Shown here: in pieces, positions 22,301 to 35,041 of the stretch
How positions within the stretch are numbered: the stretch's first letter is position 1
Layout of the letters: every line of letters starts with the position of its first letter
Position numbers and translations under genes: made by a program
From: Helichrysum umbraculigerum
Taxonomy: Eukaryota > Streptophyta > Magnoliopsida > Asterales > Asteraceae
Length of the DNA: 64,000 bases
NCBI GenBank assembly: GCA_949592205.1
Contig: CATIUR010000005.1
Location: forward strand, 107,319,277 to 107,383,276
Reading direction: 5' to 3'
The notes under the pieces: generated by a model
What the model saw: the letters and a program-made list of their open reading frames with translations, nothing else
What the model was told of the DNA's origin: nothing
The model's database searches: none

Positions 22301-24108
22301 TGATGTATCGCAAAAAGTCACGTTTTTACATTCATTAATTGTCCCATATTTAGATCTTTTCTAACAATTACATCTCAAAATCATCATTATTCAATAACTT
22401 TTGTTAGAAAGGTATAAACTTGTCGGTCTTTTGAAAATCAAGCAAAAAGGGCAGAAAACTGACCTAAATAGGCACTATTCTGAGCCTAACCCTAATTTTA
22501 CTATAAACTTCATACCAGAGCCTCATAATAGTCTTATTTTGTATCCATGAAGATTACGAGAACGTGGATATAAGGATTGCTCGGAACGGATCAAGGACGA
22601 GAAAGTTATGCAAGAAAAAGCACCGCCGAAGACTACAAAACGTATTCTGAACACGCCCGGGCCCCACACATCCAATTTCTACCAAATTGGCATTATTAGA
22701 ATCATAACGGAATTACGAAGCCGTATGCGAAAGAATCAAGTTAAACGGATGCGAAACGAAGAAGATACAGCCCTCCGAAGCAACGAGAAAAGTCAGAAAA
22801 ATCACACGGCCTAGCACACGGCCACCACCCAGCCGTGTACGGCCTTGGAATAGCCATGTAGGGCCCTAAACAGGCCATGTACGGCCCTGTTTAGGCCATT
22901 TACGGCCTCTGTTGCTCTCACACGGCCTCCTTCTTGCTTCGTTTGCTTGTACGTGTGCTTGTGGACTTGTACTCTTGGATCCAAGGCTTGCCTATAAATA
23001 GTGGCCTCATTCACCTCATTTCACAAACCAATTCTTCATAGAATTCTCTCAGTTTCTCTCTCTAGCACTACTCTTAGGAGTTAGAGGAGAATTAGATTAG
23101 GTTAGTTTCTCTCTCTAGTTTCTCTCTCTAGAGAACTAGAGAGATGTAGGCACGGTTCGAGTGGGGAAGATAGCTGTAGCTTGGGAATTTTATTGTATTG
23201 AAGTTTTCAAGATTCTGGCTTGTACTACTCAGTGTTACGCTGCTTAATTACTGGTTATTACTTATTCCTTTACTTACGGCTATTATCTTTTGTTTGCATG
23301 ATATCTTTGTTTGTGTTGTGAATATTGCCATGCTATTTACGTAGTTTAATACTGTGATTGTTGAAATATAGATATTAGGATTATGGATGATATTTAATTC
23401 ATTGGGATAAACATTCTGAAATAACGGAAGTAACGTTATACGACTTTCATTTGTATAGCGCCGGAATCATCACGAATGTGTGTAGTACGGAACGTGGAAG
23501 CTATGAAAGTCGTGGGCACAATCCGTTGTGTAATAATGTTCCCAATATTATGATTGGTGATTGTTTTGTTGTGTATCTGGTTGATTTTTACATGAATATA
23601 GACTTAATAAAGTGTCCACCCTTTCCAGTCTTTCACGTGACTATTGCCTTAGGATAGGATCTGATCAACCCTAATACTACGTAGATATAGTTATCTCATA
23701 TTACAGTATGAAGCTATGAATATTCCGTAAAACGGCACAGTACTTCGTATAGCGTTGGAAACACCTCGTGTGGAGTACAAATACGTATAAGCTAAGGAAC
23801 TGCCGAAGGTTTATTTCATCGTGGAATACCTAGAAGTCACCCTTTTAGAATATGGGTCTAGGAACAATAAAGCTGTGGAAATGCTCGTTGCACCGTACAC
23901 CGTTAGTACACCAAGGTTAAAATACAGCTGTGGAAATGCTCGCTGCACCGTACACCGTTAGTACACCAAGGTTAACATACAGCTGTGGAACTACTTTAAT
24001 GTACAATACACCGTTAGTATGCCTTGAGTCTGGAACACTGTGGATATGCCAAATGTACAGTACACCGTGAGTATACCTTGAGTCTGGAACAATGTGGATA
24101 TGCCAATT
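22301..24108 (+). repeat. Right LTR of B, first part
   Basis: Matches 12546 onward. It holds the palindrome array 22832-22906, with copies starting at 22832, 22853, 22874 and 22895 (exact 21-bp steps), and TATAAATA at 22993-23000. It is interrupted after 24108 by the solo Tekay LTR. Confidence 0.9.
22832..22906 (+). repeat. Phased palindrome array in right LTR of B
   Basis: Four copies at exact 21-bp steps. Several have become GCCATGTACGGC or GCCATTTACGGC (a CG lost on one side). The phase is kept although the copies have drifted from the left LTR. Confidence 0.8.
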
Positions 24109-26736
24109 TGTGACACCCGTCAAATTGGGACTAGTAATTAGTGCCTAATCAAATTTTAATACATGTAATTAGTTCTGTGTTAGGCTAATTTGTGTATCAA
24201 CTAATATATATTGTTGAATATATATATACAAGTATACGATTTGATTAAATCATACAAGTTTCAAATCGAATGTAATTCGGTTCAATTTAATACGGACGTT
24301 GGTGAACAATTTAATTAAATAACATAAAGATTATTTAATGAAACCATTATATCTCAATAATATTATTTTTATAATATTTCGTATTCATTCCATATCGTAC
24401 AAGCGAGAACAACGCGATTAAATGTGAACGCGCAAACAAACAAAACGAGATAACGTTATAGTTTTATAACGCAATTATTAAGTATTTTATGAAATACTTC
24501 AACAAAAATATCGAGTAAATATTCGTATTTTCAAAACGTATAACTAAACGTTTAAAATAATCGTTTAACGTATAATCGATCGGGAAAACGAACGACGCAC
24601 GGAGCGCGACTACACGGAGCAAAATTTGGTGAAGCCCACACTTGGTGGACCCCACCCAAAACCGGCCCAAGGTGAGGGTCATCACCCCCTCACCTCCTTC
24701 CTCTTTCTCATTTTCACTTTCTCATTCTCTTACTTCTTTCTTTTTCTCTCAACTTTCACCACACCACCACCTCACTAAATCACCAATTACTACCACCAAA
24801 CGAACTCAAATCGACAAAGTAATTAGAGAAAAGGAACCACCGCATCACGATCTACATTTCCATCTTTCCGGATTTTCGTTTCAACACTTTGTAAGTTTCT
24901 GACAAAATCCCGAAACCTCTCGTTTTAGCTTATTTTTACATGTTTACGGGTTATTTGGGTTTATATATGTCCATTACAAAGTGTAGAACACGGTTTTATA
25001 GCTTAAAAACGAGTTTGAATTGAGTTTTGGCCGGAAAAATCTCGGCAGTTGAAACTTTCTGGGCTGGTGTTCTTCAATGCGACACAAGCCTTGTGTCGCA
25101 TGATTGTGTCGTATAAAATCCTCTATGTCATATTTTGTGTCGTATGAAGCCAGTTATGTCGTATCCTATGCGACACAATATTGTGTCGTACCTTATGTCG
25201 CAAATACCATGCGACACAACCTCTATGTCGCTGTTGAATCGGCATCTCGAATCTATGCGACACAACCTTTGTGTCGTATAGATATTGTGTCGCATTCCTA
25301 TGCGACACAACCCTTGTGTCGCATGACAAACTTTTGTGTCGCATATTGTGTCGCAAAACACAGAAAACTCAGATTTTTACTAAGTGTCGAGACTCGAAAT
25401 TTATCACTTGATTTTACCCAAATTCAGATCCCAGATGCGTTTTTCACCAAAGCAATATAGTAAAAATAAAAAATTTTCGAGCTGACCTGGCATCTCGACC
25501 CCAGCCAGGGGCCAGCCCCTTGGACCCCGCCAGGGGCGCTGCCCCCGGACCCCCGTACTTAGATTCCGTAAGCACATTTCTCACCAAGTGTCAAACTTGT
25601 ACAACTTCAAAACGCTTATACGATACAACTTTTCAAACATAATGGAAATTGCTTTTCAAGTATAACGCTTCGAAATCAATGAGATAACATCAAAACTATT
25701 ATTACAATTAATCACCAATGGGCCGTACCCGTTTTCAAACATACAATTCAATCAACCAAATCGTAGTAATTTTGACAAGTCAATCAACCAAATCGGGGTA
25801 ATTTGGACAAACAACTACAAAGGTAGTCTTTCGAGATGCCTAAACAATTAATAACCATCGCGTGTCATGGACACCTTCAGGTTACAAGTCTTCGGACCAC
25901 ACTTCAAGGCAAATCAATCCAAGTTATTAATTCAAACTTTCAAGACTCAGGTGAGTTTCATGGCCCCATTTTCACTATTTTTCAACTAGGGGTGTGATAT
26001 TACTGCTCTGTTTTGTTTTACAAGTAGAACGCAAGTACCAACCTTCAAATACTACATGAGTTTCAAGCTAATCAATTTAAAGTCCTCTATAGCATAGTCT
26101 CTAATATTTTAGCGTGAATGTTAGTATATGATATCATATAAGATTGACAATCCTCGTCCGGGTTAGCACGCACTAACTGGTCAAACGGACGTATTAGCAT
26201 TTGGGAAGACGAGTGTGGATTAGGCACTCGTAGGAGGCATTTCAAGTTAGGTTTCCTTAAGTGGGCCTGACAATTCATGTTAAGCTCAGACTATGTGCTC
26301 ATGGCTGTATAACTTTTATTTTGCTTAATTGCATTTTAAATTCAATTATTAAATCTTGCGGTTCATACAAACATATGTGTTGACATACAAACCTGTGAGC
26401 TCACCAGCGTTTCGCTGACCAATTTTAGCATGTATCACAGGTGACCAGCAGTAGGTTGGACTGCTCAAGTAAGGATCAATTAGCTCGAGTCATCATGCAA
26501 ACAATCAGAGATTTAGCTGCATTATTATATTTTGTATAGATTAATTATGTACTTAAATCTCTCAATTTCAAGCTGAGCTAATGTAAACAATATTTTTGAT
26601 GTAAACTTTCGTTTTATCAATATAAGTCCAAAACGACGCATATAGTGGTCGTTCATTATATATCTTTGTGCTGTGATTATTGATTCGTAACACCCAAAAT
26701 GTGCTTCCGCTAAACAATAAATTTGGGGGTGTTACA
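24109..26736 (+). mobile_element. Solo Tekay-type LTR in right LTR of B (2628 bp)
   Basis: Starts TGTGACACCCGTC and ends GGGGGTGTTACA, and is flanked by CAATT on both sides (24104-24108 and 26737-26741). The interrupted sequence is intact at 14340-14365, confirming the empty site. It has no primer site or coding region, so it is a solo LTR left by recombination. It contains the inverted-repeat array 25079-25355, a GC-rich block (25497-25558), a candidate splice donor CAG|GTGAGTTTCAT (near 25949) and a candidate acceptor TAGCATGTATCACAG (near 26440). Confidence 0.93.
25079..25355. repeat. Inverted-repeat array in solo LTR
   Basis: Units GCGACACAA, 3 bases, TTGTGTCGC (21 bp) lie at 25079-25099 and 25302-25322. 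Near-perfect units lie at 25170-25189 and 25257-25277, with single half-sites between. The same word builds the F array. Confidence 0.85.
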
Positions 26737-27589
26737 CAATTGCACTGTACACCGTGAGTATTCCTAGGGATGAACGCCTGATAGCAAAGGAGGGTCTAAT
26801 TCATGACGGAGTTAATTATGCTTAAACCAGTAATTAATGAGTTTTGAAAAGAAAGCAAGTATTCGGCTGTAATACAAGATGCTTAAACCGCTTAACTCAA
26901 CATAACCGACAGCTCAACATATACAGCATACAATTAGTACATACCTAGATAAACTCAGATAGATTTAGGTGTTAAGAAAGGTCAGATAGAAAATTGCAGT
27001 TTGTTACCTTATGCCTACACCCAGGATACACCATCCGTAGAGGTCGCTTAGTCTTACAAGGCAAGTGAGGGGGGTTTGAACAACCTGTTTCTGATCAGCA
27101 TCAGGATAACCTAGGATTCAGTGACATATGCTTTTAGGCTTTTAGACTCAAACGTAGGGTCCTAGTGTTTACACCGACTGTCCGTCTGATGATTTGCCCA
27201 AGGTAGTCTCCAATCATCTATATCATCCAGAAACCCTAATTATCGAAGTTTGAGCAATCACGCTCTACCTGTTGCCTACTCTCTATTTTATTTACTTGTT
27301 TTATTTAGTATTAGATAAACCAACCAAAACCTACCTACTTTTATAAACCCATCCTATCAGAAAGCTCATTTACGGTAAGTCCCTTTTGGTTCCATTCGCT
27401 CCGATTTTAAGAACGACACTCGAGTTTTACTTACTGCTTACTCCCCAAAAGTAGGTAGTACTTATAGTTTGAGCCCCAGCTCATATAAATTTAAAATCTA
27501 ATACGTTTCCACGTTGTTGCGTCGTTGCCTGTAGGACCGCCGTGCACCCCAGACGACCGCGGCAGAGTCAGCACTCTGACGGCGCAACA
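26737..27589 (+). repeat. Right LTR of B, second part
   Basis: Continues the match to 14350-15200 after the CAATT duplication and ends GGCGCAACA at 27589. Confidence 0.9.
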
Positions 27590-27952
27590 TATATCATCCC
27601 AAAACCTTAATCATCGAAGTTTCAGCAATCACTCTCTACCTGCTGCTTATATTCTCATTTACTTTTCTTCACTTTACTTCTTGTCATTAGATTAGATTAA
27701 ACCAAAACCATACCTACCTTGTTTCTAAACCCATCCTATTGTCAAATCATCTTTGATAGGTCCCAATTCAATTCAATTCATTCCGATTTTGGACGACACT
27801 CGAGTTATACTTACCTCCTTACCCACAAGGTAGGTAGCTAGCATAGTTTGAGCCCCGCAAATATAAATTTTTAAACTTCGCTGTTCGCCACCTCTGTTGC
27901 GGTCGGAGCAACGATTCGGGATAAAACTCGACCGTCGGACGGAGTGACGACA
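27590..27952 (+). repeat. Left LTR of C, second part
   Basis: Resembles the U5 end of B's LTR from 14836 on but is clearly a different copy. It ends GTGACGACA just before a primer site. Joined with 10509-12545 it gives a 2.4-kb LTR like that of A. Confidence 0.8.
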
Positions 27953-27958
27953 AGTTTT

Positions 27959-27976
27959 TGGCTCCGCTGCCAGGGA
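27959..27976 (+). promoter_or_regulatory. Primer-binding site of C (diverged tRNA-Asp type)
   Basis: TGGCTCCGCTGCCAGGGA lies 6 bases after the LTR end. It has three differences from the expected complement, so it is probably decayed. Confidence 0.65.
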
Positions 27977-28120
27977 TCGGTTTCGTTAAGAATTGAATTC
28001 TACCTTAGATAATTAGCTTTAGGAGATCCTTCCTTAAGATTATCATCACTTAGGAAGTTAATTGCTTTAGTAGATAACCTAGTTCTTTTAAACCCTAGAA
28101 AATACAAAAAAAATTAGAAA

Positions 28121-29481
28121 ATGAAAAACCCTAATTCTCCTTCAAGCTCTATCTCTCCTCTCAAACAAATGATGACGGATGAGAAAACGGCTATGGAAGA
28201 TATGGAAATCTTTGACTGTCCAGTGTATGAGTCAAACTCCTCCGACACCAAGGAGGTCTGTGTTATCCATGAAGTCGAGAACCCAAAAATATCAAGCTTA
28301 GACTTAGGTTTTGATGGATCTCAGCAGAAGATTCCAGCTTCTGTCACTATTGCATTAAGTGGTCAACTCACACTTGACCCTGAGATTCTGTCAATCCTGT
28401 CTAAGTACCCCCATTACCTTAGACCTACCACTTTACCCGAAGATGAACCATTTTGGAATTGAAGTGTTCTTTTATCCACCCATGCCCTGGATGGAGTTAA
28501 ATGAACGTCTTCATTGCCTAGATGAATATTTTGAATACGATCTCCCCTATATTTTGCGAGCCCACCCCACTACACTTATATCAGGTGTAATTGTGGAAGA
28601 GAGTCTCCAATATCAGGTCGAGACTAAGCCTAGGACAGAAACACCAAGCCCTAGCAGCATTGAATTTAGGAACAATCAACCGGAATCTTGACGAACAGAG
28701 AAAAACCTTTGTGGAAATTGATAGGATGTTAAGATCTCTCCATAGTGATTATAATAGAACAAACGAGTTGTCATTAAAATCAGAGATAGATCTTTTAATA
28801 GATTTATTAGCCATCACCGATTATCCACCTGTTTCATAAACAAAGATAAATCGTTATGTTGCGGCCCTAATTGATGAACTCGAAGATTGGATAGAGAGAA
28901 ACCCTATTAAACCTGCCTCAATTTCTGTGGATATTCCATTCTTTGCTGATCTTGCTTCTTATTTGACTAATGAATTGAGAGTTATTTTTCCTGAATCTAC
29001 TAAGGAAGCTATTGAATCTGCTTTCTTTACAAAAAGGAAGGAGCTTCATATCCAGCTAATTCAGTTATTCCAACAGACTAGATATCCATTTACAGCTCAA
29101 CAAAAGATTTATATCAGGGAACTTTCGCAAGTAGTGCACACTACCTAGGGAAACCCTGATTCTAACGAAGGAACGGAATTTCTACAAGTCTTAGGAAAAT
29201 TTCTCTTTCATCTCTGTTGTATAGACTCAGGATTCAGGGATGGTATTTCAAACACGAAGAAGGTAAAACGAGAATTTAACCGTTTCGTTGATGCATTGCT
29301 ACAACTCGGACAGGTAGAGAAAGAATTCTTAACTGAATTTGAGCGATACTATATTAATCCTGCCGACTTAATTTACAATGTCATCCGAACTCTTAGAGGT
29401 ACGTTTATCTCTCGCCACACCTTATCTTTGTCTAAAGCTTCAAACGTATCCAAGAATGTCATCTTGGACACTGACAGGTAA
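28121..29481 (+). pseudogene. Helical-domain ORF of C, degraded
   Basis: Starts at ATG 28121 and is broken by a frameshift near 28455, another near 28685, and stops near 28838 and 29146. The N-terminal block (KYPHYLRPTTLPED, then ELNERLHCLDEYFEYDLP) is shared with B but not with A. The C-terminal block (FFADLASYLTNELRVIFPES, RYPFTAQQKIYIREL, ERYYINPADLI) gives the clearest alignment to the A polyprotein, where the same positions read SLLDIVTFMTTRLHEIL, GFPFILHQHQLIKSL and MGLLDLISTM. No enzyme motif is seen. Function unknown; coiled or helical structural protein is the most that can be said. Confidence 0.6.
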
Positions 29482-29497
29482 ACGGGAATGTCTGGTA

Positions 29498-29544
29498 AAG
29501 GACGAGCTCTCGTCCTTAACAGAACGCTCTTGGGAGGCACCCAA
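29498..29544 (+). other. Tandem RNA hairpins after the helical ORF of C
   Basis: AAGGACGAG (29498-29506) pairs with CTCGTCCTT (29509-29517). TTGGG (29530-29534) pairs with CCCAA (29540-29544) around AGGCA. Compared with A, base pairs in both stems differ in a compensated way while the loops CT and AGGCA(A) are kept. B has lost both. Confidence 0.6.
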
Positions 29545-29559
29545 AGCTTATCTAGGATA

Positions 29560-31190
29560 ATTAATATTAGTTAGTATAAATTTTAGTTTAAACTGATTTA
29601 TCGTTTTAAAGCTTTCGTTTAAAAACCAAGAAAATGTCCTTTAAACTTTAAACTCGCACGATTCACGTAAGTTCAAACCTTTCTGAAAAATTTAACAAAG
29701 TTTTTATTTTAAAATTTTGGTAAATTAATTATGATTTGTTTTAAAGTTTCAAGTACACAAAAATATTGTTTCATTTTTAAATAAACTCATTTCGTTTAAA
29801 CGCAAAAAACTTTTCGCGCGCAATTTAAAACACAATTTTAATTCGCGAAATTTTTTTATAAAGATTCGTATTTACTTTTGGTTACTTTATTAAAAATCTT
29901 AAAACCTTTTAAAAACCAATCGTACGTATCGTATCTTTCGCGTTTTAAATCGAAACGTATTTAAACCAAGAAGAAGGGCTTCACTACCAAACAAAAAGTC
30001 AAAAGTCAAAATTTTCTCTCCTTCCCCTTCCCCTAAAACCAACGGCCCCCATCACCACCATCACCAAACCCTCATTTTTCCACCATTTTTGATGATTCAA
30101 AGCTTCAGGTTCTTCATTTAATCATCTCTCTTGCATAAATAACATCATTCATCACTTGCAAGGTAATTATTAACTCAAATCTTTAAATTTCATGAACTTT
30201 TACAAAGTTAGGATTTCAACTCTTGATCTATGAAATCCATGGTGAGAGCTTGTGTTTTGTGGTTTAAAAGTGTTCTTGCATAGTTGCTTAACATGATTAC
30301 ATGCTTGATTGAGTAAATTACTTGATGATTTGTGATTTTGATTTTCAAGTGTTGACTTTAGTGGTCAAACTTGCTTGGTTTGTTGAATTTTGGTAACTAG
30401 TAGCTTGTTTTGACTTGTTGTGATTAATTCATGCTTAGTATGATTTGATAAACATGATTACATGATTGCTAGTTTATTTTGAATGATTTTTAGAATTATT
30501 AGAAGTTAAAGTAAGCATGTTGTGATCGAAAGTAACCAAGAATCATACTTTATTTTAAATCTTCAATTTTTTTTAATGATGCTTATGTTAATTAAATCAT
30601 GGCAAGTTTCTTAGATTTCCAATAATTCTTTAGTTAGCTTTTGGTCCTTGATTATTTTTGATTATTCACCACCTTAATTAATAAAGTGTTGAATGTTTTT
30701 AAATATGACCATCACATCTAAGCTACCGTCATTCATTTATCAAAATCTTTAAATCTTGCAAATTCGCTAAAAGTAACCGAATAAGTTAACACGTGTTTTA
30801 ACCATATGGTATTTGCATAAGTAACTTGGTTTATGCTCTTTTATTGGCTTACTTTATATATTTGAGGTAATTACATGGTTTTTACAAACCTCATGCTCAC
30901 TTAGATTAAGTTGCCATGAATGAAAGTAAGAATAGTTGCTAGTTGTTTGAAATGATAAGCTCACTTAGATTAAACACTAGTATTATTATTATTACTTGAA
31001 TACCCTTGGAATAGGTTAGACACTAATGATTGTGGAATATGTGGATTAAGGATTGATTAGGCCTAGGTTTAATTTTGATAAATTGCGGATATATCCATGT
31101 TTTAAAGCCTACGTTTCCAATTTTTATTCAAAATTTGGAAATGTACTTAGCAATTTGTTATGACTTATGCCTCTCATTTTCTTGTTACAG
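29560..31190 (+). other. Spacer, leader exon and likely intron before ORF1 of C
   Basis: No gene was found. An AT-rich spacer (29560-29980) is followed by a CT-rich leader to 30162 (GCAAG|GTAATT) and a T-rich intron-like stretch 30163-31190 ending TTCTTGTTACAG before ATG. It is collinear with 16778-18313 of B. Confidence 0.5.
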
Positions 31191-32465
31191 ATGGAAACTC
31201 TTCACTAAGAAAGCTTGATTCATCCCCTGAGAATATCGAGGATATAGAAAAATGGATGGGACGGTATTTAGGGTCAAACAGAGCCATCATGTGGCCGGAT
31301 ATGAGACGGTTAAGGATTAGAGAAGAGTTAGAAGATTTGATTAGATATGATACACATGGCGAGGAGCATGCCGCGTTCTTTCACTTATTCTCTATTGACG
31401 AGGCCATTTACCGAGAGGTTGTCGCCGAGTTCATGATGACCTACGAGTTTCGTGAAAGACTGGACATCACGGATAAGAAGAAGATCGCTTTCCGGTACCG
31501 TGGGAAGAAGTATCATATGACCGTTGGGAATCTCGGAGTATACCTCGGTCTCTACACCCGATCACAGGTCGATTCTGAGTGGTTCACTGGCAGTTTTCAG
31601 TCTATCTCTAGTTTACCAGCACGGGATCACAAAGAGATATGGAGGGAGTTATCAGGGACAGACTTCAGGAGTGGAGTGAAAGCCTCCGCCATGACCCTAC
31701 CAGCTCACCACGCTCTCCACAAGCTCCTTTGCTGCACCATTCTTGGAAAGAGAGACACTGGAGCCGCTACATCAGAAGAATTAAAGTTTATGGATGCGAT
31801 CATAAGGAAGAGAAACCTGAATGTCGCATACATCATTGTAGATAGGTTGTGGAAGGAGAAGAAAGAGGAAAAGCGCCACGCATTCTTGGGAGCCATTATT
31901 ACTAGATTATTGGTTGGTATGGAGATTCTCACTGACCGTCACCGCGAGGATTATACCCATCACGCTAGCTCGCAGCCGTTTGACCTAGAGTACTGCAAGT
32001 TGATTAGGATGATTGATGAAGGACCAGAGAGACAGTGCTTGTGGTATCACACTCGGCAGCCCATTCCTGGATGTTTCATGACCAGGAAGTGCGCGACTAC
32101 ATTGGATAGAGATGTTGGTCCCCCGCCAGAGAGACCAATAGCAGCAGAGATACCTGAGCTAGCACAAGGAGCAGACACACCAGTACTGCCTACACAGGCT
32201 GTTGTGCTTCATACAGATCCGGTCACTCCTCTTACTCAGTATTATGTGTTACATGCATTACAGGTTCTCCGCAATCAGCAGGTTATGACAGCTATGAGGC
32301 ATGGTACACCTGAGCTAGAGCACTTCTTGTATAGATGTGGACCACCACCACCCGCTACTCATGCCACCACTCACCCACATGCCACCACTCGCCCATACGC
32401 TACCATTCCCCCACCACATCCACATACCACCATTCAGCCACCACATCCACATAGACGCCCTCGCA
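31191..32465 (+). pseudogene. Athila ORF1 of C, first part, interrupted by F
   Basis: The frame is open from 31160 to the F insertion and aligns along its length with B's ORF1 (EFMMTYEF, IAFRYRGKKYHM, LGVYLGLYTRSQ, LHKLLCCTILGK). The ATG after the splice acceptor (31191) is out of frame with it: a small shift in the first codons leads to an early TAA. F inserted at codon position ...CGC A|, and the same frame resumes at 43216, so the body of the gene was intact when F arrived. Confidence 0.7.
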
Positions 32466-35041
32466 TGTAACACCCCCAAATTTAATGATTTGCGGAAGCA
32501 CGATTTGGGTGTTACTAATCAATAACAAAGCACAAAGATATACAGTAAACGACTCTATATGCGTCGTTTTAACAAAATATATTAATATTGAGAATGTTTA
32601 CAACATTTATAGCTTTACATAGCTCGAGTTTAAATAAAAGGAGATTTCAGTACATAAGTACTTGTACAAAATATACTAATGCAAGAAAATCTCAATCGTC
32701 TGTATGCTGACTCGAGCTAAAAGTCCTGAAGCCGAAGCAATCTACTGCTTGGTACCTGCGATACATGCTAAATGGGTCAGCTAAAGCTGGTGAGCTCACA
32801 GGTTTGAAATCTAGTAATATAGTATGAACCGCAAGATTTAAATAATTGAATTGCATCCAGCAATTGATAATGTATATGTATACAGCCATGAGCACATAGT
32901 TGAGCTTAACTCGAGGGCCGGGTCCCCTATAGAGAATTCCGGGCGAGGTGCCTCCACGAATGCCTAATCAACATTTGTCTTCCCAAATATTAGTACGTCC
33001 GTTTACCCGGTTAATACTTGTTAACCTGAACGAGGAGGGTCAATCCTATATGGTACCATATACTAATATTCACGCTACAACGTATTAACAACTATGCTGA
33101 CGGAGGACTTTAAATGATTAGTTGTGAAAAAAACTCATGTAGTATATGGAAATGTTTGTACTCGCGTTCACATGTTAAAAATGAGCAATATATCACACCC
33201 CTGAGTAAAATAGTAAAAAGAGGGGCTATGAGACTCACCTGAGTCTTGTGAGTTTAACTCAATAAACTTGAGTTGATTAGCCGAGTAATGAAGTCCAAAG
33301 ACTTGTAACCTGAGGGTGTCCACGACACGCGATGGTTATAAACATGATTGGGTATCTCAAAAGATCACCCTTGTAGTTGTTACACAACTATATATATGTC
33401 CAAATTACTACGATTTGGTTGATTTGTTAAGTGTTTGAAAACGTGTACGGCCCGTTGGTGATTAATTGTAATAATAGTCCTGATGTTATCACATTGATTT
33501 AGAAGTGTTATACTTAAAAAGTATATTCCATTATGTTTGAAAAGTTGTATCATATAAGCGTTTTGAAGTCATACAAATTTGACACTTGGTGAAAAATGTG
33601 CTTACGGAATCTAAGTACGGGGGTCCGGGGGCAGCGCCCTTGGCGGAGTCCAAGGGGCTGGCCCCTGGCTGGGGTCGAGATGCCAGGTCAGCTCGAAAAA
33701 ATTTTATTTCTACTATATTACTTTGGTGAAAAACGCATCTGGGATCTGAATTCGGGTAAAATCGAGTGATAAATTTCGAGTCTCGACACTTAGTAAAAAT
33801 CTGAGTTTTCTGTGTTTTGCGACACAATACGCGACACAAAAGTTGTTATGCGACACAAGGGTTGTGTCGCATAGAAATGCGACACAATGTCTATGCGACA
33901 CAATGGTTGTGTCGCATAGATGCGAGATGCTGATTCAACAGCGACATAGTGATTGTGTCGTATGAAAATACGACATAGAATATGACATAATGGTTGTGTC
34001 GCAAAACTTACGACACTAATTCTTTGGTACGACACAAGATGCGACATAATAGGTTTTATACGACATAACATGCGAAATACGACATAACTTGCGACACAAC
34101 AGGTAAAATACGACACAACATGCGACACAAGGCTTGTGTCGCATGGAAGAACACCAGCCCAGAAAGTCCGGCTGTCAAGATTTTTCCGGCCAAAAACCCA
34201 ATTCAAACCCGTTTTTAAGCTATAAAATCGTGTTATACACATTGTAATGGACATATACAAGTTATATAAACACTAACAAGTGAAAATACAAAGAAATCGA
34301 GAGTTTTCGGGATTTTGTCGGAAACTTACAAAGTGCCGAAATGGAAATCCGGAAAGATGGAAATGTAGATCGTTGCGAGGTGGTCGTGAATCTCTAAAAA
34401 TATTGACGATCCGGTTGCGTTTGATTGTGTTATTTTGTGATTTAGGTGGATGGTGGTGGTTTGGTTGTTTTGTAGAAAAGAGAGAAAAGAAAGTAAGAGA
34501 GAGAGAGAGATAGAAAGAAATGAGAGAAATGAAGAGGGAAGGTGGGAGGTTATCCTCCCATTTTCCAGTCTTCGACTCGTGCTCCGTGCGATGTTTGTTT
34601 TCTCCGTCATTTAACGTTTTAATGAATATTTCGCGCGTTAATTATCCATTTTAAAATACGAATTTTGCTTAATAATTTAATTAAATTGTTTTACCCATTA
34701 TCTAATAATTTAAAGATTTAAAATGTGATTTAAATAATTTGCGTATTTTGTTGTTAATTTGGTATGTTTCAATTGTACGATACGAATTGTAATTTGAACA
34801 TTATTAAAATAATATTTTTAACATAATAGTGTTACTTAATAAAATTTGTCACCAACGTCCGTATTTATGGAAATCGAAATACATTCGACTTAAATTGCGT
34901 ACGATTTAATCAAATCGCATTTTCGTATATATTCAACAATATATATAATTCGATACATTAATTAGCCTAACACAGAACTAATTACATGTATTAACAGAGA
35001 ATTAGGCACTAATTTCTAGTCCTAATTTGGCGGGTGTTACA
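32466..35041 (-). repeat. 3' LTR of F (2576 bp)
   Basis: On the + strand it runs from TGTAACACCCCC to GGCGGGTGTTACA. It carries the inverted-repeat array at 33819-34144 and a GC-rich block near 33620-33680. It differs from the 5' LTR at roughly 25 positions seen by eye. Confidence 0.95.
33819..34144. repeat. Inverted-repeat array in 3' LTR of F
   Basis: GCGACACAA half-sites and TTGTGTCGC partners lie in mixed orientation. The best units are 21 bp, with 3-base spacers. It is equivalent to 41986-42309 in the 5' LTR. Confidence 0.85.

Larger units (their letters stand above)
12546..27589 (+). mobile_element. Athila-type element B, inserted in the left LTR of C
   Basis: The LTRs lie at 12546-15200 and 22301-27589; the latter is 2656 bp once the solo LTR and one duplication copy are removed, against 2655 bp for the left LTR. 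The interior (15201-22300) has a primer site, a degraded helical ORF, an intron-like leader, ORF1 and the conserved 3' region. Flanking bases GATAT (12541-12545) and TATAT (27590-27594) would be a target duplication with one change. No gag core, RT or integrase is present. Confidence 0.88.

Noticed and set aside
25104..25460. Cysteine/valine/serine-rich ORFs over the GCGACACAA array (also 33790-34260, 41975-42427, 49270-49587, 55222-55539)
   Set aside because: They are translations of repeated words; frames are not kept between equivalent LTRs.
31160..31190. ATG at 31160 as the start of ORF1 in C
   Set aside because: It lies inside the intron-like stretch before the acceptor; B's start is after the acceptor.
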